From NCBI GenBank assembly GCA_028287415.1, contig JAQBPS010000474.1, forward strand, positions 1 through 6,171: a stretch of 6,171 nucleotides of DNA, written 5' to 3'. This document shows, piece after piece, positions 1 to 6,171 of the stretch. The DNA is from Bacillota bacterium. Lineage in GTDB: Bacteria > Bacillota > Sulfobacillia > Symbiobacteriales > Symbiobacteriaceae. How positions within the stretch are numbered: the first letter of the stretch is position 1; each line of letters begins with the position of its first letter. The notes below the pieces were generated by a model. That model did no database searches, was not told where the DNA came from, and saw only the letters and a list, made by a program, of their open reading frames with translations. Position numbers and translations under genes: made by a program.

Positions 1-76
1 AACTATTTATCGAGAAAACCACCGCCACAAGCGGTGGTTTTCGTCATGCAAGCGACCTGCTTCCACGGTCGGGGCG
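1..76. repeat. Structured intergenic repeat, copy A
   Basis: This is the first of two imperfect copies; the second is at 108-185. It has an AACTAT lead at 1-6, a perfect hairpin at 15-41, and a conserved tail at 39-76. The tail matches 148-185 at 33 of 38 positions without gaps. The tail can form a second hairpin, CGACC (53-57) with GGTCG (67-71), around a 9-nt loop. The copy begins at the window edge, so its true left end is unknown. The orientation is undecided. I do not recognise it as a named RNA family. It could be a duplicated terminator region, a dispersed intergenic repeat or a small structured RNA. Confidence 0.6.
15..41. terminator. Hairpin, likely intrinsic terminator (in repeat copy A)
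   Basis: AAAACCACCGC (15-25) pairs perfectly with GCGGTGGTTTT (31-41) around a 5-nt loop, giving an 11-bp stem. The stem ends in a T run on the plus strand and in an A run at its 5' side, so it could terminate transcription in either direction. It probably closes a transcription unit that lies left of the window. The T run is only four bases and is interrupted by CG, so termination efficiency is uncertain. Confidence 0.6.
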
Positions 77-107
77 CTGACGAGGCGATGGAGTTGGTCG
101 TCGCCCA

Positions 108-185
108 AACTATCTTTCTAAGAAACCCGCTGGCCATCGCCAGCGGGTTTCGTCATTGAAGCGATCTGCTCCCACGATCGGGGCG
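108..185. repeat. Structured intergenic repeat, copy B
   Basis: This is the second copy of the element at 1-76, offset by 107 to 109 bases. It starts with the same AACTAT lead (108-113), carries a perfect hairpin (123-150), and ends with the conserved tail (148-185). The tail hairpin here is CGATC (162-166) with GATCG (176-180). Relative to copy A, C56 became T165 and its partner G68 became A177, so pairing is kept. The upstream hairpin has a different stem sequence from copy A but is also perfectly paired. The 31 bases between the copies (77-107) are not obviously repeated. Confidence 0.6.
123..150. terminator. Hairpin, likely intrinsic terminator (in repeat copy B)
   Basis: AAACCCGCTGGC (123-134) pairs perfectly with GCCAGCGGGTTT (139-150) around the 4-nt loop CATC, giving a 12-bp stem. 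Only three T residues follow before CG on the plus strand, and the reverse strand is similar, so it is a plausible but not ideal terminator in either direction. Together with the hairpin at 15-41 it would insulate the downstream operon from upstream transcription. Confidence 0.55.
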
Positions 186-234
186 GAGATTCAGTTGCGC
201 AGAAAAACGGACCGCAATGTCCCAGTGTCGACTC

Positions 235-313
235 GTTTTTAAATGACCAATTAGAACGATATTTCTATGTAGATACAAAAAAGATATTTTAAATCTAGAT
301 TATATAAAACAAA
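235..313 (+). promoter_or_regulatory. AT-rich promoter and operator region of the sugar-acid operon
   Basis: This stretch is sharply richer in A and T than the GC-rich genes and is the only such patch in the window. The best -10-like hexamer is TATAAA at 303-308; I see no convincing -35 at 16 to 18 bases upstream. Possible regulator-binding features are the 10-bp palindrome AATCTAGATT (292-301), the dyad TCTA-TG-TAGA (264-273), and GATATTT occurring twice (258-264 and 283-289), each followed by TAGAT. RpiR-family regulators bind dyad sites, so the encoded regulator at 3543-4406 is the natural candidate. The region's role is well supported by position; the exact boxes are guesses. Confidence 0.5.
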
Positions 314-390
314 TTTGCTACCTTATCTTCAGGAGCACATCGCCAGGTGGTACGAAAGCTGGGCTGCCGCGGCAAGCTCCACGCACTCAC

Positions 391-398
391 AGAGGGGG
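391..398 (+). promoter_or_regulatory. Ribosome binding site that sets the binding-protein start
   Basis: The purine run AGAGGGGG directly abuts an in-frame ATG at 399 but lies 9 nt before the ATG at 408. A ribosome needs a spacer, so 408 is the preferred start. Starting at 408 also gives a standard short lipoprotein signal peptide. Confidence 0.65.
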
Positions 399-407
399 AT
401 GCAAAGA

Positions 408-1754
408 ATGAAGCCGCTCAAGCGTAGCCTTGCCCTGGGCCTCACTGCGTTGTGTACCACCGGCATCGTGATGGCCGGGTGCGCCGGCCGTCAGGCGGAC
501 AGCAAGCCTGTCACCACGACGCCCGGCACGAACCAGGCCGCCAAGCCGTACCAGGGTGCTACTGTCCGCTTTCTCGCCGCCACCCACCCGTGGACCGACA
601 CGATCAAAAAAGAGATTCCGGCTTTCGAAGAACAGACCGGCATCAAGGTCAACATGGAGGCCATTGCCGAGAACCAGCTGACCGAGAAGCTGACCGTCGA
701 GCTCACTTCCGGTGCGGGCACGGTGGACGTGTTCATGCAACGGCCCCTTCAGGAGGCCAAGCTGTTCGAAAAGAACGGCTGGTACGCCGACCTGAACACC
801 TTTGTCAAGGATGCGAAGAAGACCCCGGCCGACTTCGACCTGAACGACTTCTTCAAGGGCACGCTTGAGGTCGAAAACATCAACGGCAAGCTGGCCGGTA
901 TTCCGCTGGTGACCGAGCAGGAGATCGTCTACTACCGGAAGGACCTCTTCCAGCAGAAGAACATCAAGGTGCCCACGAACATGGCCGAACTCGAGGATGC
1001 CGCCAAGAAACTGCACGACCCGGCCAACGGCTTCTACGGCGTCGTCATGCGCGGTCAGGGCAATCCGGCGGTTACCCAGTTCTCCAGCTTCCTCTACAGC
1101 ACCGGCGGCGACTTCATAAAGGACGGCAAGTTCCAGCTTGACACACCCGAGGCCCTGAAGGCGCTGCAGACCTATGGCAACCTGCTCGGCAAGTACGGGC
1201 CGCCCGGTGCCCTGAACATGTCGTGGCCGCAGGCCGCAGGCCTCTTCGCTCAGGGTAAGGCTGCGATGTGGGTCGATGCGAATTCCCTCTTCCTGAACGT
1301 GACGGACCCTGCCAAGTCTACAGTCGGGGACAAGGTCGGCTTCGCCATGTTCCCCGCCGGCGACAAGGGCGCTCTGCCATACTCTGTCACCTCCTGGGGC
1401 ATTTCCATGGCCAAGTCCTCGAAAAATCAGGACGCGGCGTGGGAGTTCATCAAGTGGGTCTCTTCGAAGGAGATGACCCTCAAGACGCAGGCCGCCGGCA
1501 ATCCCAGCGCCCGTACTTCCGTGTGGAATAACCCCGAGGGCACCAAGGCATGGCCCGCCGACTGGGTGACGGTGGCCAAGCAGTCGGGCGCTGTGGGCAA
1601 GCCCTCCGACCGGCCGCTCGTGATCGGTGTCGGGCAGGCCCGGGACCTGGTCGGTCAGATCATCACTGCTGCCATCAACGGCAAGGACCTGGAGGCCACG
1701 GCAAAGGATCGGAACGCCAAGCTGAACGCACTGCTGGCTGAAGAGGCCAAGTAG
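408..1754 (+). CDS. ABC transporter sugar-binding lipoprotein (family 1, CUT1 type)
   Basis: This is the extracellular substrate-binding component of an ABC importer, predicted to be tethered to the outer face of the membrane. From the 408 start it is 448 residues long, normal for the SBP_bac_1 family. Residues 1-25 form a lipoprotein signal: a K/R-bearing start, a hydrophobic stretch, then a lipobox ending MAGC with the lipidated Cys at residue 25 (codon 480-482). A family-typical segment LFAQGKAAMWVDA lies near residue 280, and a C-terminal SWGISMAKSSKN segment near residue 330 matches the conserved part of sugar-binding proteins. It is the first gene of the operon and is followed by two permeases. 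The ligand cannot be read from sequence; the downstream gluconokinase and dehydratase suggest gluconate or another sugar acid, though a saccharide that yields gluconate is also possible. Confidence 0.93.
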   Translation: MKPLKRSLALGLTALCTTGIVMAGCAGRQADSKPVTTTPGTNQAAKPYQGATVRFLAATHPWTDTIKKEIPAFEEQTGIKVNMEAIAENQLTEKLTVELTSGAGTVDVFMQRPLQEAKLFEKNGWYADLNTFVKDAKKTPADFDLNDFFKGTLEVENINGKLAGIPLVTEQEIVYYRKDLFQQKNIKVPTNMAELEDAAKKLHDPANGFYGVVMRGQGNPAVTQFSSFLYSTGGDFIKDGKFQLDTPEALKALQTYGNLLGKYGPPGALNMSWPQAAGLFAQGKAAMWVDANSLFLNVTDPAKSTVGDKVGFAMFPAGDKGALPYSVTSWGISMAKSSKNQDAAWEFIKWVSSKEMTLKTQAAGNPSARTSVWNNPEGTKAWPADWVTVAKQSGAVGKPSDRPLVIGVGQARDLVGQIITAAINGKDLEATAKDRNAKLNALLAEEAK

Positions 1755-1769
1755 CAGGCAGATCCTACG

Positions 1770-1802
1770 CATGCCTGGGCCGGCGCCGCCGGCCCGGGCA
1801 TG
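1770..1802 (+). other. Strong intercistronic hairpin between binding protein and permease genes
   Basis: Positions 1770-1784 pair with 1788-1802 around a 3-nt loop (GCC). This gives a 15-bp stem that is almost entirely G-C, with a single G-U wobble (T1776 with G1796). No T run follows, so it is not a standard intrinsic terminator. Similar structures between binding-protein and permease genes, as in malE-malF of enterobacteria, protect the upstream mRNA or lower downstream expression, giving more binding protein than permease. That role is inferred here. Confidence 0.7.
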
Positions 1803-1823
1803 AACTTGCCGCATGAGTCATTT

Positions 1824-1833
1824 GGGGGTGGGG
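1824..1833 (+). promoter_or_regulatory. Ribosome binding site that sets the permease 1 start
   Basis: The run GGGGGTGGGG precedes the ATG at 1837, with its GGGGGTG core 6 nt away. The upstream in-frame ATG at 1813 has no purine-rich site and lies just past the hairpin, so 1837 is preferred. Confidence 0.6.
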
Positions 1834-1836
1834 CGC

Positions 1837-2712
1837 ATGAACCGGTGGATCGACCGCAACATCAAGTGGCTATTCCCGCTGCCGGCTGTGCTCTTTATCG
1901 CGTTGATGATGGCGTTCCCCATCACCTACACGCTCTGGATGTCGTTCACCAAGTGGTCGATGTCGGCCGTGCAGCCGCCCAAGTTCGTCGCCCTGGCAAA
2001 CTATGCGAACATGCTCGGGGCGGATGCACGGTTTTGGCATGCCGCCGGGCGCACGTTCTACTTCACCATCGCTGCGGTGGCAGCCGAGACCGTTCTGGGC
2101 ATTGCGCTGGCGATGCTGCTCAATCGGGACTTCCCGGGAAAGAACGTCGTCAAGACGCTGTTCCTGCTGCCGATGGTGGCAACGCCGGTTGCCATTGGCA
2201 TGGTGTGGCTGCTGATGTTCGAGCCCAGCATTGGTTTCATGAACTATGCCATCGGCCTGTTTGGGATCGCCCCGCAACGGTGGCTGGCCTCCGAGGCCGG
2301 TGCGCTGCCCTCCCTGGTCCTGGTCGATATCTGGCAGTGGACGCCTATGATCGCCCTGATCGTGCTGGCCGGCTTGGTTTCCCTACCCTCGGATCCGTTT
2401 GAGGCGGCCGCAGTCGACGGCGCCACGCCACTGCAAGTCTTCTGGCGCATCACCCTCCCCATGTTGCGGCCAACGATTATCGTCGCAGTGATTCTGCGCT
2501 CGATTGATGCGCTGAAGACATTTGACATTATCTATGCCATGACCCAGGGCGGGCCCAACTATGCGACGGAGACCCTGAACCTCTATGGGTACACGCTCGG
2601 CTTCGGGTACTTTCAGATGGGGGCGGCCAGCACGCTGCTGATGATTTTCTTCGCGATCGTGATGGGCGTCGTCGTCTTCCTGAATCGCGCCCGCAAGGGG
2701 GTGGCGGCATGA
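1837..2712 (+). CDS. ABC sugar transporter permease 1 (MalF/UgpA-like, CUT1)
   Basis: This is an integral membrane subunit of the importer, forming half of the translocation channel. The 291-residue protein (start 1837) has about six hydrophobic segments, the first at roughly residues 11-30. The EAA loop that docks on the ATPase is visible at about residues 189-208: EAAAVDG, then ITLP with the invariant Gly at 195. The region DALKTFDIIYAMTQGGP (about 224-240) is typical of MalF/UgpA-type CUT1 permeases. It overlaps the second permease by 4 nt (ATGA at 2709-2712), which implies translational coupling and equal stoichiometry. An alternative start at 1813 would add 8 residues. The family is clear; the substrate is inferred only from operon context. 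Confidence 0.93.
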   Translation: MNRWIDRNIKWLFPLPAVLFIALMMAFPITYTLWMSFTKWSMSAVQPPKFVALANYANMLGADARFWHAAGRTFYFTIAAVAAETVLGIALAMLLNRDFPGKNVVKTLFLLPMVATPVAIGMVWLLMFEPSIGFMNYAIGLFGIAPQRWLASEAGALPSLVLVDIWQWTPMIALIVLAGLVSLPSDPFEAAAVDGATPLQVFWRITLPMLRPTIIVAVILRSIDALKTFDIIYAMTQGGPNYATETLNLYGYTLGFGYFQMGAASTLLMIFFAIVMGVVVFLNRARKGVAA

Positions 2713-3536
2713 GTCGCCGGCGGCGGACGCATCCGCTCAACCCTTTGCTCCATTTTGCCGCCCTGGGGGTCGCCTTCGTCTTTTTCATGTTCCCGTTTGC
2801 CTGGATGCTGCTCTCTTCCTTCAAGACGCAGGCGCAGATCATGAGCATGCCGCCTCAGGGGCTGTTCAAGGGGTCGCTGAAGAATTATGTGGAGGTCTTC
2901 CAGGGGCAGGAATTCGGCTGGTTCATCATCAACAGCTTCATCGTCGCCGCCAGTGCCACGCTGGCGGGGCTGCTGCTGGGGCTGCCGGCAGCGTACAGCA
3001 TTGCCCGGTACAAGCAGGCAGGGATCGGTTTTGCGATTCTGGTTGCCCGCATTGTGCCGGGCATCACCTTCCTGATCCCGTGGTTTATCCTGTTCACCAG
3101 GCTCCACATGGTCGACACGCTGCCAGCGCTCGTTCTGGCCCACATGCTGGTGACGATGCCCTTCATCGTGTGGGTGATGGTCCCATTCTTCGAGGCGATT
3201 CCCGGCGACCTGATCGAGGCTGCGCGGGTGGACGGCTGTACCGAACAGTACGCCTTTGCCCGGATTGTGCTGCCGATTTCAGGACCCGGCATCATCACGG
3301 GATCGATCCTGGCCTTTGTCTTCTCCTGGAACAACTTCATGTTCGCCGTGATCCTGACGGGCGCACATACCAAGACGTTGCCCGTCGCGATCTTCAATTT
3401 CATCTCTTACTCAGAAATTAATTGGGGCAGCATGATGGCTGCTGCCGTAATCATTACGCTGCCAGTGCTCGTGCTGACACTGGTGGCCCAGAAGTACATC
3501 GTCAGGGGTCTGACGGCCGGCGCTGTAAAGGGGTAG
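2709..3536 (+). CDS. ABC sugar transporter permease 2 (MalG/UgpE-like, CUT1)
   Basis: This is the second membrane subunit, expected to pair with the product of 1837-2712. It has 275 residues, the usual size for MalG-type subunits, with an Arg-rich cytoplasmic N-terminus (SRRRR) and a first membrane segment at about residues 14-36. The EAA loop lies at residues 170-189 (EAARVDG with Gly 176, then RIVLP), and a membrane segment with FSWNNF follows near residue 205, as is common in this family. An AAGGGGGTG ribosome site sits about 6 nt before the ATG, inside the end of permease 1. No ATPase gene follows; the next gene, 6 nt on, is a regulator. Confidence 0.93.
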   Translation: MSRRRRTHPLNPLLHFAALGVAFVFFMFPFAWMLLSSFKTQAQIMSMPPQGLFKGSLKNYVEVFQGQEFGWFIINSFIVAASATLAGLLLGLPAAYSIARYKQAGIGFAILVARIVPGITFLIPWFILFTRLHMVDTLPALVLAHMLVTMPFIVWVMVPFFEAIPGDLIEAARVDGCTEQYAFARIVLPISGPGIITGSILAFVFSWNNFMFAVILTGAHTKTLPVAIFNFISYSEINWGSMMAAAVIITLPVLVLTLVAQKYIVRGLTAGAVKG

Positions 3537-3542
3537 ATACGA

Positions 3543-4406
3543 ATGTCGTTGCAAGTGCGCCTCGGCACAGCGCTGGAGGCGAGGATTTTGGGAATGCGCC
3601 CCCTGCTGTCCGAAAAGGAGCAGGCGGTGGCGGCCTTCCTGCTGAGCGACCCCAAGGAGTTTATCTCCCTCTCGATCTCCGCCATCGCTTTTCGCTGCCG
3701 TGTGTCCGAGACGGTGGTCATCAGGCTGTACCGCAAACTGGGCTTTGAGGGATTCCACCAGTTCAAGATCGACATCGCACAGTCGCTTACGACGCCGCCT
3801 GAGGAGGGCGTCGGGGATCTGAAATCCGGCGACAGCATGGAAACGATCAAACGCAAGGTCTTTGCGGTGACCCGGCAGGCCCTGGAGGAGAGCGCACCGA
3901 GCGTGCAGAGCGACATGCTGAGCATGGCATGCGAGGCGATTTCTCGTGCTCGCCGCGTCGTCGTGATCGCCTTCGGCGGGTCGGTGCCGGTAGCGATGGA
4001 CCTCGTCCACAAGCTGCTCAAACTGGGCATGGTCGCGACGCTCCAGACTGACTCGCACATGCAGGCGATGGCGGCGGCCGTGCTGGGGACGGGTGATCTG
4101 CTGGTCGCCGTCTCGCACTCCGGGAACAGCCGGGATATCATTGAGGCGCTCGAGGTGGCGCAAAAACGGGGTGTGCGGACGCTGCTGATCACCGGCATCC
4201 CCCACTCGCCCGCCACCGCTGCGGCTGACATCTGCCTGTACGCCGTCTGCCGGGAGACAACGTACCAGACGGATGCGATGACGTCCCGCACGGTTCAGCT
4301 GGCGATCATCGATACGCTTTACGTAGCATTGATCTTTGCCAATAAGGAGCGGGCGACCAGCAGCGTGCATGACACGTCAGTGGCGGCCGCCCGGAAGAAG
4401 CTATGA
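3543..4406 (+). CDS. MurR/RpiR-family transcriptional regulator with SIS domain
   Basis: This is a DNA-binding regulator that senses a phosphorylated sugar. The 287-residue length is typical. Residues about 10-82 form the RpiR-type helix-turn-helix domain, with the recognition region SISAIAFRCRVSETVVIRLY near 44-63 and the family-typical GFEGFHQFK that follows. Residues about 130-260 form a SIS sugar-isomerase domain, with FGGS near 144-147 and the phosphate-binding SHSGNS at 191-196. An AAAGGGG site lies 9 nt before the ATG. It sits between the transport and catabolic genes, so it probably controls this operon, perhaps through the dyads upstream of 313. By analogy with HexR, an RpiR-family regulator that responds to KDPG, the effector may be 6-phosphogluconate or KDPG; that is inference. 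Whether it represses or activates is not visible. Confidence 0.9.
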   Translation: MSLQVRLGTALEARILGMRPLLSEKEQAVAAFLLSDPKEFISLSISAIAFRCRVSETVVIRLYRKLGFEGFHQFKIDIAQSLTTPPEEGVGDLKSGDSMETIKRKVFAVTRQALEESAPSVQSDMLSMACEAISRARRVVVIAFGGSVPVAMDLVHKLLKLGMVATLQTDSHMQAMAAAVLGTGDLLVAVSHSGNSRDIIEALEVAQKRGVRTLLITGIPHSPATAAADICLYAVCRETTYQTDAMTSRTVQLAIIDTLYVALIFANKERATSSVHDTSVAAARKKL

Positions 4407-5893
4407 TGCGGGAGGCGCTGGTGACGCTGGACCTGGGCACGACGTCGTGTCGGGCGTTTCTCTTTGACACAGACGGCAGGATCCTTTCGCAGTCAAGCCG
4501 GACCTACGGCCTGCACACGCCCGCCCCGGGCTTTGCCGAACAGGACCCCGGGGAATTACTTGCAGCAGCCGATGCGGTGGTCAGTGAGGTGGCCGCAGCG
4601 GCAGCGAACACCCGTGTCCGGGGCATCTCCGTTTGCACCTACATGCACTCGCTTGCCGCGGTGGACGAGGATGGGCGGTGCCTCACACCGCTGATGACCT
4701 GGGCGGACAACCGCTCGGCCCGGCAGGTGGAAGCGGTGCGGGCACGGCCTGACTGGCCAGAGCTATACGCCCGGACGGGCTGCCCCCCGCACTCCATGTA
4801 TCCGCTGTACCGCTTTCTCTGGTTCCGCGAGCACCATCCGGAACTGCTGGACCGGGCCCGGCGCTTCGTGAATATCAAGGAGTTGCTGCTCCACCACTGG
4901 ACGGGCGAATGGCTCGTGGACTACAACCTGGCATCCGGCACGGGACTGCTGAACATGCACACGCTGACCTGGGACCCGTGGGCGCTGGAGCTCGCAGGCG
5001 TGCGGGCGGATCAGCTCTCCCGGCCGGTGCCCACGGTGCACACGGTACCGCTCGGGGCGAACCGGATCGGGCTGCGGCCCGGCACGCCCGTGGTGGTGGG
5101 GGCCGGGGACGGGGTGCTCTCATCGCTCGGGAGCGGTGCCATTGAGCCGGGGGTCGTGGCGGCCATGGTGGGCACGAGCGGCGCGGTGCGAGTCGCTACG
5201 GCGCACCCCGTCGTCGACCCCCGGGCCCGGCTGTTCTGCTATTACCTGGACACAGACCGCTGGGTGCTGGGCGGCTCGCTGAACAACGGCGGCATCGCTC
5301 TGCGCTGGCTCCGGGACCAGTGCTATCCCGGGGCTGCTTATGCGGACGTCCTGGCCGAGGCGGCCACCGTGCCGGCGGGGGCGGGCGCCCTGCTGTTTCT
5401 GCCATACCTGGCGGGCGAGCGCTCGCCCGGGTTCAATGTGCGGGCGCGCGGCGTCTGGTTTGGCCTCGGTTTGGAGCACACCCGGGCGCACATGGCCCGG
5501 TCGGTGCTGGAGGCGGTTGCCTTTCGGCTCCACAGCGTACTGGGCCCGATCGCTGAGGTTGCGGGGCCGGTACGGGAGATCCGGGCCACCGGCGGCTACG
5601 CCCGCTCCCCGTTCTGGCTGCAGATCTGTGCCGATGTGTTCGGGCGCGAGGTGGCCGTGCCGGTGCAGGCCGAGGGCTCAAGCCTGGGCGCATTCGTGCT
5701 GGGAGCGAAGGCCCTTGGCATCACGCCTGACCTGTCGTGGGTCCACGAGCTGGTGTCGGTTGGCGCCCGGCTGGCCCCTGACATGGCGAAGCATGAACGC
5801 TACGCCGAGCTGTTTGCCCTCTACCAGCGTGTCAATCAGAACCTGCAGGGGGAATTTCGGGAACTGGCGCGATTCCGCGAAGGGAGTGCATGA
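4403..5893 (+). CDS. gntK: FGGY-family carbohydrate kinase, probable gluconokinase
   Basis: It is predicted to phosphorylate D-gluconate with ATP to 6-phosphogluconate in the cytoplasm. The 496-residue length fits the FGGY family. The N-terminal phosphate loop is DLGTTS (10-15), the putative catalytic Asp is D236 in GAGDG, and GTSGAVRV (258-265) is a gluconokinase-like segment. GERSPGFN (338-345) and the following [20 protein letters not shown] also closely resemble gluconate kinases; residues 350-370 fit the second FGGY signature. The first signature (132-144) fits except that Arg 137 replaces the usual Lys. The ATG overlaps the regulator stop (ATGA, 4403-4406); a second ATG at 4406 is equally possible, with GGAAG 5 or 8 nt upstream. 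Another sugar-acid or polyol substrate cannot be excluded. Confidence 0.88.
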   Translation: MMREALVTLDLGTTSCRAFLFDTDGRILSQSSRTYGLHTPAPGFAEQDPGELLAAADAVVSEVAAAAANTRVRGISVCTYMHSLAAVDEDGRCLTPLMTWADNRSARQVEAVRARPDWPELYARTGCPPHSMYPLYRFLWFREHHPELLDRARRFVNIKELLLHHWTGEWLVDYNLASGTGLLNMHTLTWDPWALELAGVRADQLSRPVPTVHTVPLGANRIGLRPGTPVVVGAGDGVLSSLGSGAIEPGVVAAMVGTSGAVRVATAHPVVDPRARLFCYYLDTDRWVLGGSLNNGGIALRWLRDQCYPGAAYADVLAEAATVPAGAGALLFLPYLAGERSPGFNVRARGVWFGLGLEHTRAHMARSVLEAVAFRLHSVLGPIAEVAGPVREIRATGGYARSPFWLQICADVFGREVAVPVQAEGSSLGAFVLGAKALGITPDLSWVHELVSVGARLAPDMAKHERYAELFALYQRVNQNLQGEFRELARFREGSA

Positions 5894-5895
5894 GC

Positions 5896-6171
5896 ATGGA
5901 GCGCAGGATTGACCGCATTCCGCCTTACCAGCGGGCCATTCTGAAGGGGCATCTGGCATCGTGCGGCGTCGCCTACGCCGACATGGACAAGCCGATCATC
6001 GCCGTCGTCAACTCTCACAACGAGATTGTGGCGGGCCATGTCCCCCTCCGGGGCATGGGCGACCTGGTGAAGGAGGGCATCTGCGAGGGCGGAGGCCTGC
6101 CGCTGGAGTTCAACACCATCGCCCTTTGCGACGGCATCGCACAGGGCCACGCCGGCATGCGCTACTCGCTG
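5896..6171 (+). CDS. IlvD/Edd-family dehydratase, N-terminal part (cut by window edge)
   Basis: Only about 92 residues are present; the family runs to roughly 550-600. These Fe-S enzymes dehydrate dihydroxy acids or sugar acids. Visible hallmarks are [17 protein letters not shown] (about 32-48) and [20 protein letters not shown] (about 72-91), where the Asp after Cys 78 lies in the conserved DG motif. The short N-terminus and the GH and GMRYSL motifs resemble IlvD dihydroxy-acid dehydratase; CDG and QG are also seen in Edd. After a gluconokinase, a 6-phosphogluconate dehydratase or sugar-acid dehydratase is the more likely job than branched-chain amino acid synthesis, but this is inferred. 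The start at 5896 has AGGGAG 9 nt upstream; an ATG at 5890 (ATGA overlap with the kinase stop) has only a 3-nt spacer. Confidence 0.85.
   Translation, partial: MERRIDRIPPYQRAILKGHLASCGVAYADMDKPIIAVVNSHNEIVAGHVPLRGMGDLVKEGICEGGGLPLEFNTIALCDGIAQGHAGMRYSL

Overview
The window looks like chromosomal DNA from a GC-rich Gram-positive-type bacterium. The reasons are purine-rich Shine-Dalgarno sites before nearly every gene, a lipoprotein substrate-binding protein feeding a CUT1-type ABC importer, and a MurR/RpiR regulator. A high-GC Firmicute such as Symbiobacterium or a relative is my best guess. This is an impression from sequence style, not a database match.

Region 1-330 holds no gene that I can support. 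Positions 1-185 contain two imperfect copies (1-76 and 108-185) of a structured repeat. Each copy has a perfect GC-rich hairpin of the intrinsic-terminator type, followed by a conserved tail with a second small hairpin. The tail hairpin differs between the copies by a compensating base-pair change. The repeat reaches the left edge of the window, so more copies may lie outside it. An AT-rich patch at about 235-313 is the likely promoter and operator region for the operon that follows.

From 408 to the right edge runs one tightly packed plus-strand operon: sugar-binding lipoprotein (408-1754), a strong intercistronic hairpin (1770-1802), permease 1 (1837-2712), permease 2 (2709-3536), RpiR-type regulator (3543-4406), FGGY gluconokinase (4403-5893) and the start of an IlvD/Edd-family dehydratase (5896 to the edge). 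Neighbouring genes overlap by 4 nt or are a few nt apart, except for the gap after the binding protein.

Taken together, the genes suggest uptake of gluconate or a related sugar acid by an ABC importer, phosphorylation to 6-phosphogluconate, and dehydration toward a 2-keto-3-deoxy intermediate as in the Entner-Doudoroff route. A sugar-phosphate-sensing regulator sits inside the operon. The importer has no ATPase gene here, so it probably borrows one. The dehydratase fragment resembles IlvD more than classical Edd. I did not find a clearly new defence or mobile system. The least explained item is the covarying tandem repeat at the left edge.
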